Below are positions 1-11,831 of a DNA stretch of 57,500 bases, piece by piece (the stretch's first letter is position 1; every line of letters begins with the position of its first letter). The notes under the pieces are model-generated. The model was not told the DNA's origin, searched no databases, and was given only the letters and a program-made list of their open reading frames with translations. A program made the position numbers and the translations under genes. The DNA is taken from positions 1,040,738-1,098,237 of the forward strand of contig CAJNDS010000091.1 in NCBI GenBank assembly GCA_905221605.1, written 5' to 3'. The DNA is from Symbiodinium natans. Lineage: Eukaryota > Sar > Dinophyceae > Suessiales > Symbiodiniaceae.

Positions 1-770
1 ATAGGCCCTAAACCCTAAACCCTAAACCCAAAACGTCGGGCACTCGGGGCCCAATCTAAGCCCTATACTTGCGGGGCTCCGCCCTAGAATAGTAGCCGGG
101 CTGGCACCACAAAAGGCACTTGAGACTGTAGTGGCCAGAGTAAAACATGTTTTCATGAGGAAATCTAGGATGAGGGCTTGAAGAGCTGTAATAACCCTAA
201 ACCCTAGGGTTTAGGGTTAGGGTTTAGGGTTTAGGGTTTCGGGTTTAGGGTTTAGGGTTTAGGGCTAGAAGCCCTACACCCTAAACTGTAAAATCAGGAC
301 AGGAGGCGGTGCAGGGAGACGGGATCTTCGGTTGCCGCCTCGTTTCGGGTTGAGGGCTTCAAGCTTTAAAGGGTCTGGGATTCGCGGCGGAGGGTGGAGA
401 GGGGCGCAGGGCTTCGTGAAGCCTGCACCCGAATACAAAGGCCTAAACCCTAAGCCCTAAACCCTAAACCCTAGACCCTAGACCCTAGACCCTAGACCCT
501 AAACCCTAAACCCTCAACCCTAATCCCTAAACCCTAAACCCTAAACCCCCCCCCCCCCCCCAAAGCCTAAACCCTAAACCCTAAACCTAGACCCCGATGT
601 TTTTCTTTGGGGGAGGGAGGGTTTAGGGTTTCAGGCTTGGGACTTCAGGGCTCATGTCTAGGGCTATAGGGCTTAGGGCTTAGGGTTTGGGGCTTAGGGT
701 TTAGGGTTTGGGGTTTAGGGTTTAGGGTTTGGGGTTTAGGGTTTGGGGTTTAGGGTTCAGGGCTCAGCTT
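1..770. repeat. Dispersed telomeric repeats, left end
   Basis: CCCTAAA and TTTAGGG blocks in both orientations at about 4-32, 193-265, 440-600 and 655-770, with variants (CCTAGAC, TTTGGGG) and a C run. Between them is unassigned sequence. The window does not start at a chromosome end, since orientation flips repeatedly. Confidence 0.9.
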
Positions 771-1660
771 ACGTTTCAGTGAAGGTTCATGGGTACGTAT
801 AGAAGTAGGGTTTAGAAGTACGCTGAAGAATATTACAACCAGAGTTGCCCTACGTTCAATCCTCCTTATATGTACCCCAAGAACTTCTGAGTGGGGTCTA
901 AAGGTTTAGGCTCCAAGCTTTGGGGGTTGAGGGTTTAGGCTTTAAGGTGCATAGTTAAGGGTTGAAGAAATTTAGCTCTCGAGTCTTGATAGTTTGGGGT
1001 TTGTGGTGTGGGAACTGGTGGGTTTGGGGGGGGTTTACAGCAATTCGTGTTGCAATCCTGCCCATAGAGCGTTAACAGGAATTTCAAATCAAGCCCATGC
1101 ATAAACCGAACTCCTATGCCACCTCCCAAAAAAGGGGTTTTGCTTTAGCCCAAAACCTCTACCCACAAAAACCAGACCTCGACGGGGCTTGGAGAAGGGG
1201 GTGCAATAGAAAAGGACCCGGACAAGGGGACCGGCACCATACCGTCCCTTTAGGGCCCTGCATGTAGTAAAGAGACTGGCTCAGGGGTTGGTTTCGGGTT
1301 TATAAGGTTTAGGGTTTAGGGTTTAGTGTTTAGGGTTTAGGGTCCCCCGGATGTGGGGGACTTTGGGCTGCTGCCTTGTTTCGGACCTCGGCCAAGAGCC
1401 ACTCGTCGGCAAGGTTCTGCCCTGGACGCTTTTCAGGGTTTAGGTTCTGGGGTTTAGGATTTAGGGGGTTTAGGGTTTAGTGTTTAGGGGCGCAGGGCTT
1501 CAGGGTTTGAAAAGTGTGGAAGCGTAAAAAGACAGTGGATGTGCCTTTTATTGCTAAACTCCTCCACCCCCCCCCCCCCCCCCCATGCATAAAACTTAGA
1601 TGAAGTCCCTGCGCTTGGGTTGTAAAAGCTAAATTCTTATTGGCCTTATAAGAACTACGG
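770..1660. other. Low-information stretch
   Basis: Contains a degenerate GGTTCATGGGTAC element (about 783-885), short telomeric blocks at 1280-1345 and 1430-1500, and C runs. No convincing gene beyond the weak pieces noted. Confidence 0.5.
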
Positions 1661-2240
1661 CTTACTAACCCTTAAACCCTAAACCCTAAACCATAACCCT
1701 ACACCCAAATCAACCCCCCGCCCACTCTTGCAACACAGAAGCGATTGCAGAAGATGGCCCTGGCCAGGTTGGACTGGGCGCCTGGGCGTCTGCGACTTGC
1801 GGTGTACGAAGTTCGGCTTAGGCTTCAACCCTAAACCCTAAGCCCCGAGAAACCCTAAACCCTGAACCCTGAACCCTAAACCCTAAACCCTAAACCCTAA
1901 ACCCTAAACCCTAAACCCTAAACCCTAAAGGGCTCCATCGACTCCCGGTCCCGAGTCTCCCCAAAGGATGCCACAAGGGCCCGGGCGTGTGCCCGCCTCG
2001 GCAGCAGCCTCTTCAGCCCGAAGAGCAAGAGATTTTTGTCAGTAGGGTTTAGGGTTTAGGGTTTGGGGTTTGGGGTTTAGGGTTTAGGGTTTAGGGTTTG
2101 GGGTTTGGGGTTTAGGGTTGAGGGTTGAGGGTTTAGGGCAAAAAGGGGGTTCAGGGTTGTGGGGTGAAAAGCGGATGCGGTCAGAGAGCTGTAGCACCAG
2201 GACCGGATCAGTGCGCACAAGAGCACGCGGGCGGCGTGGT
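1370..2240 (+). other. Possible plus-strand exon pieces among telomeric repeats
   Basis: Three plus frames look protein-like: about 1390-1440 (DLGQEPLVGKVLPWTLF), about 1752-1801 between GATTGCAG and GTGTAC (KMALARLDWAPGRLRLA), and about 1937-2035 (SIDSRSRVSPKDATRAR). A piece ending CGGCGTG|GTAAGC near 2240 follows. The minus strand is also open in places. Low confidence. Confidence 0.2.
1830..2140. repeat. Telomeric arrays, opposite orientations
   Basis: CCCTAAA array at 1830-1930 and TTTAGGG array at 2040-2140 flank a GC-rich exon-like piece. Confidence 0.9.
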
Positions 2241-2719
2241 AAGCACGGGTGGGAGCTAGGCGTGTGCGAGATGGGTGGCCCGTGATGCGCCACCTAATCC
2301 TAAACCCTAATCCCTGAACCCTGAACCCTTGCAAGCCCTGAATTCATCGAATAACTCATCAGTTCAACCTTCCCGAGGATCTGCAAATAGGGTTCCGAAA
2401 CTTAGGGGTACAACCTTTATCCAAGGTCGAGCCCCATGATGGAAGGCCAGTATTCGGGGGAGGGGCAGGCAGGGGGAGCCCCAAGAGACGCAACATCCCT
2501 GCGAACAAGATGGGCCAACACATGATATAAATCATCTCATGGTTCACTGTCATGTGCACATCGTAAACCACCCAAGTACAAGCCAAACACCCCAAAAATC
2601 CCAAAAAAAAACCCAAAACCCCAAACCCCTAAAGCCCGAAACCCCCAAAACCCCCAAAACCCTTAACCCTGCAGCCCCTAAACCCCTCGGCCCTAAACCC
2701 AGAAGCCTGCAAGCGTAAC

Positions 2720-2830
2720 AACCACCACGAGGCTCATGGTACTTATTTGCCAACTATAACTGTACTTATAACCCCCTTATAAGACCCTTAAGTGCCCTAG
2801 TATCGTTATAAGCACTAACCACCACGGGGC
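2720..2830. mobile_element. Short insertion flanked by 14-bp direct repeats
   Basis: AACCACCACGAGGC at 2720-2733 and AACCACCACGGGGC at 2817-2830 flank 83 bp related to the GGAGGTTCATGG/TTATAAGTAC palindromic family. This looks like an insertion with target duplication, or recombination between short repeats. Confidence 0.5.
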
Positions 2831-3660
2831 CTGAGGGAAGTCCCCGCCCGGCCAGAGTGCGGCAAGCGCTGGGGCCCCTCGAGATGGGAAAAAAAACAGG
2901 GTAGGGGTTTCGGGTTTCGGGTTTAGGGTTTTTTGTACCCTGAACCCCGAACCCTAAAAACCCTGGACCAATCCTAAAATTTAAGCCTCAAACCTGAACT
3001 TTGTAGAAGGGCTGCTGCAATCAGGCGCGGGGCCCCTCTCTTGCAGGTCCAGGGTACTTGGAACCCAATTAGAAGTGGCGAGGGTACCTATAGGGTTTAG
3101 GGTTTAGGGTTAAACCCTCAACCCTAAACCCGAAACCCTAAAACCTAAACCCTATACTGGGTGGATCATAAGAAAAACGGGCTAATCGCAATCCGTTATC
3201 CGCCTAATCCGCGTTGGTGGGTCAATGTGTCCTAATCCGTAATCCGTTGCCTGGATCCAGTCCTAATCTGCTATCCGTTTCTCTATCTCAGGGCATGTGG
3301 TTAGTAGCCATTTTGCTTGCTGCTGTGCTGGGAAGGCCCTAAAATCACTACTAGCAGAGGGGGGGCGGGGGCGGGTTGGTTAGCAGCCGTTTTGGTGCTT
3401 CTGTGCTGGGAAGGCCACAAAATTACTACTAACACTGCCCGGGCAGTTTTTAGTATATAACCCCTAAACCTATCCTAGAGGTGCCTGGTAGCGTGTCGGC
3501 TGCGCACAGAGCGAGGTCCGCCGCACGTGCCTTGGATGACCTCGGTGGCTTTTGTGAGGGCTTGTTGGCTTGGAGTTTAGGGGGTAGGGTGTCGGGTTTA
3601 AGGTTCAGGGCTTAGGGCTTCGGGCTTAGGTTTTCGGGTTTCGGCACACACATGCACTTT
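2830..3660. other. Unassigned, with small repeats
   Basis: Holds repeated TAATCCG-type motifs (3183-3275) and two related short inverted-repeat pieces beginning TTAGTAGCC (about 3300-3354) and TTAGCAGCC (about 3379-3440). No gene seen. Confidence 0.5.
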
Positions 3661-3679
3661 GCGTGTGTTGCGAGATCGG

Positions 3680-3713
3680 GGTGGGGGGGGGGGGGGGGGG
3701 GGGGGGTGGGGGG

Positions 3714-3798
<85 letters not shown>
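3680..3798 (+). repeat. Near-pure G run, ~119 bp
   Basis: Almost uninterrupted G on the plus strand; open frames here encode only polyglycine or polyproline and are artefacts. Confidence 0.95.
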
Positions 3799-3799
<1 letters not shown>

Positions 3800-3805
3800 G
3801 GGTGG

Positions 3806-6515
3806 CTTAAATAGGGTCTATTTGGAAGCTGGGACTCGGGTTTTCTTATAGCCATACACGTTTCCACGAGGGTACGCTGCTGTCACGTCAGTCGTACTAT
3901 GGAGGCCTCAGGGACAAGAACCAGGTAGTTCCTCTTTTCTCTTCTCTTTTTCTCCTCAATCCTAAAGTCGAAGGCTCTCGTGAGGAGAAGAGAAGGGAGA
4001 GAAGGAGGGAAAGATAAGAGGAACACGATTTTCATGGGAAGAGCCAAGAAAAGAATAGAAGAGAGATAAAACAAGGCGCAAAGAAGATGGTACTCTTCTT
4101 TATCTATCCTCTCTCCCTTATCTCTCCGTTCCCTCTGTCTTTTCGAAATGAGAAAAACAAAAAGAAAGATGAAAAGAAGAAGGGTTAGGAAAAGAGCCGA
4201 AGAGATAGGCCGAAAAGAGGGGTATGGTGAAGTACGGCAAAGGTCCACGCACAAGGAGTCACCTTCTGCTTACCCTTCCACTGCTTGATTTTACAAGCTC
4301 CTTTCTTGTGTTTTATCAGTTAAAATTAAAAGGAAACAGAAGGAGAGAAGGGAAAGGGAAGTGAGAGAGGAGAGACAACAAGGAGGCCATTTTAATTTCC
4401 TGTGAGTTATCAAAAGGAATGCAATATTATGGGAAGAGCAATGGAAAAAAAGAGTGGAAGAGAAATTAAGACAGGAGAGGGAGGTGCAAAAATAAGGCAA
4501 AGAGAAGATGGTGCCGTTTTCATCTCACCTCTCGTTCTTATCTTCCTCTTCTCTGGTTCTTTTCCCTGTGAAATAAAAAAACAAAAGGAAGGACAATGAA
4601 CATATAAAGGAACCCGTTTTCGTTTTCCGTTTGGGCACAAGGAAAAAAACAGAGGCGATAGGGCGAGAGGAGGGGTTTGCTGAAGCATGGGGAGGGTGTA
4701 CGGGCAAGGGGCCAACTCCGCCCACTTCCCCCATCCATTGAAAGAGGAAAAGGAACAGGGCCTCCATTCCCCTCTTATTCTTCCTTTCTTGCGTTTTTGT
4801 CGTTTAGAAGGGAACAGGAGAAGAGGAGGGAGAGAGAAGGAGAGAGGAGACATAAAAAGGGTTGCATTTTTAATGGGAAGAGCAAAGAAAAGACCAGAAG
4901 AGAGATGATGGGAGAAGAGGGGGAGACAAAACAAGGCGCACAGAAAATGGGCAGATAAGAAGAGAGGAAAGGGAATGACCAAGTACAATGATGAGTTCTT
5001 CAATTTCCCTCCCTATCTCTTATGTTACTTTTCCTTCTTGTGGGGTGTCCCTTTTTCTCTTGAAGATGCAGAAAACGATTGAAAAGGACACCCGTTCCAT
5101 CGCCCATATGTAGGGAAAGAGAGAGAATCATGAGCATCAGCTGGGCTTGCTGCCAATCCAACATGGGCGTCCCTTTTAATCGCATTCTGTGTCCTTTTTT
5201 CTCGCTTGAAGATGCAGAAAACGATCCAAAAGCACATCTGTTGGAGGAAGAGAGAAGGAGAGAGGAGAGATACCAAGGATTGCATATTTAATGGGAAGAG
5301 CAAGGAAGAGAATAGAAGACAGATGAATAGAGAAGATGGCGCTCTTCTTTATCTATTCTCTCTCCCTTGTTTCTCCCTTCCCTCTTTCTTTTCGAAATGA
5401 GAAAAACAAAAAGGAAGAACTATGAGAAGGAGAAGAGTAAGGAAAGGAACAGAAGAGATAGGCCGAGAGGATGAATATGATGGAGTATTATGGAAAGGCT
5501 CACGCGCAAGGAGTCACCCTCTGCTTACCTTTTCACTGCTTTATCATATGAGTTCCTTTCTTGTGTTTTATCAGTTAAAAGGAAGCGGAAGAAGAGAAGG
5601 GAAAGGGAAGTGAGAGAGGAAAGATAACAAGGATGCTATGTTTCCCGAAGCGTGCTGCAAGGAATAGAAGAGACAGGAAGCAAGGAGACGGAATCACAAA
5701 ATAAGGCGCAAAGCTGTACATATCATCTCTCCCTTGTCTCTCCCTATTCCCTTTCGAACTAGAAAAAACCATTCTTGCTTTTCACAGATAGGTTCCCTCT
5801 CTCCTCTTCAGGAAATCCCCTTTCCCTTATGTTGCTTTTTGAAGCGAATAAGAAAAATAGCAGATAAGAAGAGAGGAAAGGGTCAATTTCCCTCCCTATC
5901 TCTTATGTTGCTTTTCCTTCTTGTGGGGTGTCCCTGTTTCTCTTGAAGATGCAGAAAACGATTGAAAAGGACACCCGTTCCATCGCCCATGTGTAGGGAA
6001 AGAGAGAGAATCATGAGCATCAGCTGGGCTTGCTGCCAATCCAACATGGGCGTCCCTTTTAATCGCAGTCTGTGTCCTTTTTTCTCGCTTGAAGATGCAG
6101 AAAACGATCCAAAAGCACATCTGTTGGAGGAAGAGAGAAGGAGAGAGGAGAGATACCAAGGATTGCATATTTAATGGGAAGAGCAAGGAAGAGAATAGAA
6201 GACAGATGAATAGAGAAGAGGGAGAGACAAAACAAGGCGCAGAGAAGATGGAACCCTTCTTTATCTATTCTCTCTCCCTTGCTTCTCCCTTCCCTCTTTC
6301 TTTTCGAAATGAGAAAAACAAAAAGGAAGAACTATGAGAAGGAGAAGAGTAAGGAAAGGAACAGAAGAGATAGGCCGAGAGGATGAATATGATGGAGTAT
6401 TATGGAAAGGCTCACGCGCAAGGAGTCACCCTCTGCTTACCTTTCCACTGCTTTATCATATGAGTTCCTTTCTTGTGTTTTATCAGTTAAAAGGAAGCAG
6501 AAGAGAAGGGAAAAG
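3806..6515. repeat. Purine/pyrimidine-biased repeat element with internal duplications
   Basis: Starts with AAATAGGGTCTATTTGGAAG after the G run, then 2.6 kb of GAAGAGA-rich plus strand. A ~0.63-kb block occurs at 4951-5610 and again at 5863-6505, and its second half also at about 4100-4345. A new copy of the start appears at 57389-57500. The many short open frames are side effects of base bias and are not annotated. Possibly a mobile or satellite-like unit. Confidence 0.65.
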
Positions 6516-8745
6516 CAAAAATTGAGCCCAACATTTTAGGACCAGGGCTTGCGATCTGACTCTTTGGAGCAAAAATCGATTCCAAAATCTTACGGACCAG
6601 GGCTTGCGATGTTACTCTTTGGAGCAAGAAATGAGCCCAAAATCTTAAAGACCGGGGCTTGCGATTTCACCTTTTGGAGCAAATACTGGGCCCAAAATCT
6701 TAGGGACCAGGGCTTGCAATTTGACTCCGTGGAGCACAAATCGACCCCGAAATCTTAGGGACCAGGGCTTGCGATTTGACTCTGTGGAGCACAAATCGAC
6801 CCCGAAAACTTAGGGACCAGGGCTTGCGATTTGACTCTTTGGAGCAAAAATCGACCCCAAAATCTAAGGGACCAGGGCTTGCGATTTTACTCTTTGGCGC
6901 AAAAACTGGGCCCCAAATCTTAGGGACCAGGGCTTGCGATGTCACTCTTTGGAGCAAAATTGAACCCAAAGTCTTAGGGAGCAGGGCTTGCGATTTGACT
7001 CTTTGGAGCAAAAACTGTGCCCAAAATCTTAGGGAGCAGGGTTTGCGATTTGACTCTTTGGAGCAAAAACTGGGCCCCAAATCTTAGGGACCAGGGCTTG
7101 CGGTTTGACTCTTTGGAGCAAAAATTGAACCCAAAATCTTAGGGGCCAGGGCTTGCGATTTGACTCTTTGAACCAAAAACTAGGCCCAAAATCTTAGGGA
7201 CAAGGGTTTGCGATGTCACTCTTTGGAGCAAAAAATGAACCCAAAATGTTAGGGACCAGGGCTTGCGATTTGACTCTTTGGAGCAAAAACTGGGCCCCAA
7301 ATCTTAGGGACCAGGGCTTGCGATTTGACTCTTTGGAGCAAAAATTGAACCCAAAATCTTAGGGACCAGGGCTTGCGATGTCACTCTTCGGAGCAAAAAC
7401 TGGGCCCAAGATCTTAGGGACCAGGGCTTGCGATGTCGAATGCAAAATCTTAGGGACCAGGGCCTGCGATTTGACTCTTTGGAGCAAAAATTGAACCCAA
7501 AATCTTAGGGACCAGGGCTTGCGATTGGACTCTTTGGAGGAAAAACTGGGCCCAAGATCTTAGGGACCAGGGCTTGCGATGTCACTCTTTGGAGCAAAAA
7601 ATGAACCCAAAATCTTAGGGACCAGGGCTTGCGATTTGACTCTTTGGAGCAAAAACTGGGCCCCAAATCTTAGGGACCAGGGCTTGCGATGTCGCTCTTT
7701 GGAGCAAAAAACGAACCCAAAATCTTAAGGACCAGGGCTTGCGATGTCACTCTTTGGAGCAAAAATTGAACCCAAAATCTTAGGGACCAGGACTTGCGAT
7801 GTCACTCTTTGGAGCAAAAACTGGGCCCAAAATCTTAGGGACCAGGGCTTGCGATGTTACTCTTTGGAGCAAAAACTGGGCCCCAAATCTTAGGGACCAG
7901 GGCTTGCGATGTCACCCTTTGGAGCAAAAATTGAACCCAAAATCTTAGGGACCAGGGCTTGCGATGTTACTCTTTGGAGCAAAAACTGGGCCCCCAATCT
8001 TAGGGACCAGGGCTTGCGATGTCACTCTTTGGAGCAAAAATTGAACCCAAAGTCTTAGGGACCAGGGCTTGCGATATGACTCTTTGGAGCAAAAACTGGG
8101 CCCAAAATCTTAGGGAGCAGGGTTTGCGATTTGACTCTTTGGAGCAAAAACTGCGCCCCAAATCTTAGGGACCAGGGCTTGCGGTTTGACTCTTTGGAGC
8201 AAAAATTGAACCCAAAATCTTAGGGACCAGGGCTTGCTCTTTGAACCAAAAACTGGGCCCAAAATCTTAGGGACAAGGGCTTGCGATGTCACTCTTTGGA
8301 GCAAGAAATGAACCCAAAATCTTAGGGAGCAGGGCTTGCGATTTGACCCTTTGGAGCAAAAACTGTGCCCCAAATCTTAGGGACCAGGGCTTGCGGTTTG
8401 ACTCTGTGGAGCAAAAATTGAACCCGAAATCTTCGGGGCCAGGGCTTGCGATTTGACTCTTCGGAGCAAGAAATGAGCCCAAAATCTTAAGGACCAGGGC
8501 TTGCTTTGGAACAAAAAACTGAGTCCAAAATCTTAGGGACCAGGGCTTGCGATTTGACTCTTTGGAGCAAAAACTGGGCCCCAAATAATAGGGACCAGGG
8601 CTTGCGATGTTACTCTTTGGGGCAAGAAATGAGCCCAAGATCTTAGGGACCAGGGCTTGCGATGTTACTTTTTGGGGCAAGAAATGAGCTCAAAATCTTA
8701 GGGACCAGGGCTTGCGATGTCACTTTTTGGAGCAAAAACTGTGCC
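6515..8745. repeat. 55-bp satellite, about 40 copies
   Basis: The unit is GGGACCAGGGCTTGCGAT, then a short variable stretch with CTCTTTGGAGCAAAAA, then CCCAAAATCTTA. Starts at 6703 and 6758 show the 55-bp spacing. Single-base variants and a few truncated units occur. Open frames across it are repeat artefacts. Confidence 0.95.
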
Positions 8746-9015
8746 CTAGTATTGGGGGGAGGAGGGCTCGTGATTTAGTATTGGGAGGAGGCCCGGGCTC
8801 GTAAATTAGTATTGGGGGGAGGCCCGGGCTCGTGATTTAGTATTGCGGGCTCGTGATTTAGCCCGGGCTCGTGATTTAGTATTGGGGGGAGGCCCGGGCT
8901 CGTGATTTAGTATTGCGGGAAGGCCCGGGCTCGTAATTTAGTATTGGGGGGAGGCCCGGGCTCGTGATTTAGTATTGGGTGGAGGCCCGGGCTCGTGGTT
9001 TAGTATTGGGGGGAG
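8745..9015. repeat. 31-bp satellite
   Basis: The unit is GGCCCGGGCTCGTGATTTAG then TATTGGGGGGA; starts at 8891 and 8922 show a 31-bp period. GC-rich, directly abutting the 55-bp satellite. Confidence 0.9.
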
Positions 9016-9029
9016 GAGGATGCCCCAGC

Positions 9030-10262
9030 CCCCACCCCCCATTTGGAAATAAATGAATTACTTGAATTAATTGAAATAATTGCCCCACCCCCCCCCTTTG
9101 CAAATAAATGAATTAATTGAATTAATTGAATTAATTGAATTAATTGAATTAATTCAACTAATTCAAGTAATTTATTTATTTCCGAAGGGGAGGTGGAATT
9201 AATTGAATTAATTGAATTAATTCAATTATTTCAATTAATTCAATTAATTCAATTAATTCATTTATTTCCAAATGGGGGGGATTCCCCAGCCCCCACCACC
9301 CCCCCCCTTTGGAAATAAATGAATTAATTGAATTAATTGAATTAATTGAATTAATTGAATTAATTGAATTAATTGAATTAATTGAATTTCAATTAATTCA
9401 ATTAATTTATTTATTTCCAAAGGGGAGGTGGAATTAATTGAATTAATTGAATTAATTCAATTATTTCAATTAATTCAATTAATTCATTTATTTCCAAAGG
9501 GGGGGGAGGGGTGGGGGCTGAGGAATCCCCCCATTTGGAAATAAATGAATTAATTGAATTAATTGAATTAATTGAATTAATTGAATTAATTCAACTAATT
9601 CAATTAATTCTTTTATTTCCAAAGGGGAGGTGGAATTAATTGAATTAATTGAATTAATTCAATTATTTCAATTAATTCAATTAATTCAATTAATTCATTT
9701 ATTTCCAAATGGGGGGGATTCCCCAGCCCCCACCCCCCCCTTTGGAAATAAATGAATTAATTGCATTAATTGAATAAATTGAATTAATTGAATTAATTGA
9801 ATTAAGTGAATTAATTGAATTAATTCAACTAATTCAATTAAATCATTTATTTCCAAAGGGGAGGTGGAATTAATTGAATTAATTGAATTAATTGAATTAA
9901 TTGAATTAATTCAATTATTTCAATTAATTCAATTAATTCAATTAATTCATTTATTTCCAGAGGGGGGGGAGGGGTGGGGGCTGGGGAATCCCCCCATTTG
10001 GAAATAATTGAATTAATTGAATTAATTGAATTAATTGAATTAATTGAATTAATTGAATTAATTGAATTAATTGAATCAATTCAATTAATTCAATTAAGTC
10101 AATTAATTCAATTAATTCCACCCCCCCTTTGGAAATAAATGAATTAATTGAATTAATTGAATTAATTCAACTAATTCAATTAATTCAATTAATTCAATTT
10201 ATTTCCAAAGGAGGGGGGGGTGGGGGCTGGGGAATCCCCCCCATTTGGAAATGAATGAACTA
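9030..10262. repeat. 9-bp AATTAATTG satellite organised as hairpins
   Basis: TTGAATTAA repeats switch to the complementary TTAATTCAA within each module. The modules are bounded by TTTGGAAATAAATGAA and its complement with C/G runs as hinges. Each module of roughly 100-200 bp can fold on itself. Confidence 0.9.
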
Positions 10263-10280
10263 ATTGAACGAAATTACTAT

Positions 10281-10983
10281 CGCGGCTCGATTTGGCCAAA
10301 TTTTGCCGGGCAGCCTGCGGGCAAAATTTGGCCAAATCGGGCTGCTTTTCGTATGCCATGAGAAATGCGCGGCTCGATTTGGCCAAATTTTGCCCGGAGG
10401 CTGCAGGGCAAAATTTGGCCAAATCGAGCCGCGCATTTCTCAGCGCGTACGACGAGCAGCCCGATTTGGCCAAATTTTGCCCGCAGACTTCCCGGCAAAA
10501 TTTGGCCAAATCGAGCCGCGATAGTTTAAATAATTTCGGGCCTCCAGAAAGGCGCGGCTCGATTTGGCCAGATTTTGCCGGGCAGTCTGCGGGCAAAATT
10601 TGGCCAAATCGGGCTGATCGTCGAACGCGATGAGAAATGCGCGGCTCGATTTGGCCAAATTTTGCCGGGCAGCCTCCGGGCAAAATTTGGCCAAATCGAG
10701 CCGCGCCTTTCTGAAGCCCGAAATTTTTAAACTATCGCGGCTCGATTTGGCCAAATTTTGCCGGGCAGCTTCCGGGCAAAATTTGGCCAAATCGGGCTGC
10801 CCTTCGTATGCGATGAGAAATGCGTGGCTCGATTTGGCCAAATTTTGCCCGGAGGCTGCCCGGCAAAACTTGGCCAAATCGAGCCGCGATAGTTTAAATA
10901 ATTTCGGGCCTCCAGAAAGGCGCGGCTCGATTTGGCCAAATTTTGCCGGGCAGCCTCCGGGCAAAATTTGGCCAAATCGAGCT
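10281..10983. repeat. Array of eight ~64-bp palindromes with two alternating spacers
   Basis: Each palindrome is CGCGGCTCGATTTGGCCA, AATTTTGCC, a short centre, and the complement. Starts are near 10282, 10370, 10457, 10553, 10640, 10736, 10827 and 10921. Spacers are of two kinds, in either orientation: ~22 bp (GCGATGAGAAAT) and ~32 bp (TTTAAATAATTTCGGGCC). The array is inserted in the AT satellite and shares its bounding G-rich hinge. Open frames across it are artefacts. Confidence 0.9.
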
Positions 10984-11021
10984 GGGGGGGTGGGGTCTGG
11001 GGAATCCCCCCCATTTGGAAA

Positions 11022-11700
11022 TAAATGAATTCATTGAATTAATTGAATTAATTGAATTGATTGAATTCATTGAATTAATTGAATTAATTGAATTAATTGA
11101 ATTAATTGAATTAATTCAATTAATTAAATTAATTCAATTAATTCCACCCCCCCTTTGGAAATAAATGAATTAATTGAATTAATTGAATTAATTGAATTAA
11201 TTGAATTAATTGAATTAATTGAATTAATTCAATTAATTCAATTAATTCATTTATTTCCAAAGGGGGGGGAGGGGTGGGGGCTGGGGAATCCCCCCCATTT
11301 GGAAATAAATGAATTAATTGAATTAATTGAATTAATCGAAATAATTCAACTAATTCAATTAATTCAATTAATTCATTTATTTCCAAAGGGGAGGTGGAAT
11401 TAATTGAATTAATTGAATTAATTCCAATTAATTCAATTAATTCAATTAATTCAATTAATTCAATTAATTAATTAATTCATTTATTTCCAAAGGGGGGGTT
11501 CAATTAATTCAATTAATTCAATTAATTCAATTAATTCAATTAATTCAATTAATTCAATTAATTCAATTAATTCAATTAATTCAACTAATTCAATTAATTC
11601 CACCCCCCCTTTGGAAATAAATGAATTAATTGAATTAATTGATTAAATTCATTAAATTCCAGGGGGAAAGTGGAAATTAAGGAATTTAATGAATTAAATT
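11022..11700. repeat. 9-bp AATTAATTG satellite, right block
   Basis: Same hairpin modules as 9030-10262, resuming after the palindrome array. Confidence 0.9.
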
Positions 11701-11723
11701 CTGTCTGTGCAACCCTACAGGAC

Positions 11724-11831
11724 CTAAAATAGGGTCTATTTGGAACATGGCTCTTGTGAATAAGTATACGTTTTGGGGCCTGTTTTCCTCTTGTAAATAC
11801 GATTCCCAGCTTCCAAATAGACCCTATTTAA
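11724..11831. mobile_element. Inverted-repeat element AAATAGGGTCTATTTGGAA
   Basis: Both ends carry AAATAGGGTCTATTTGGAA in inverted orientation around ~70 bp. It is followed by a G run (11841-11930). One end alone is seen at 3806-3834 and 57389-57415, also beside G or C runs. Confidence 0.7.

Noticed and set aside
1-265. Window as a chromosome end
   Set aside because: Telomeric repeats occur in both orientations throughout the window, with unique sequence between them; there is no terminal array.
6700-8680. Several 60-137 codon frames with KSNRKPCSL-type repeats
   Set aside because: Artefacts of the 55-bp satellite.
10189-11028. Frames of 113-174 codons with LDLAKFC / QNLAKSSR repeats
   Set aside because: They read through the palindrome array and occur on both strands alike.
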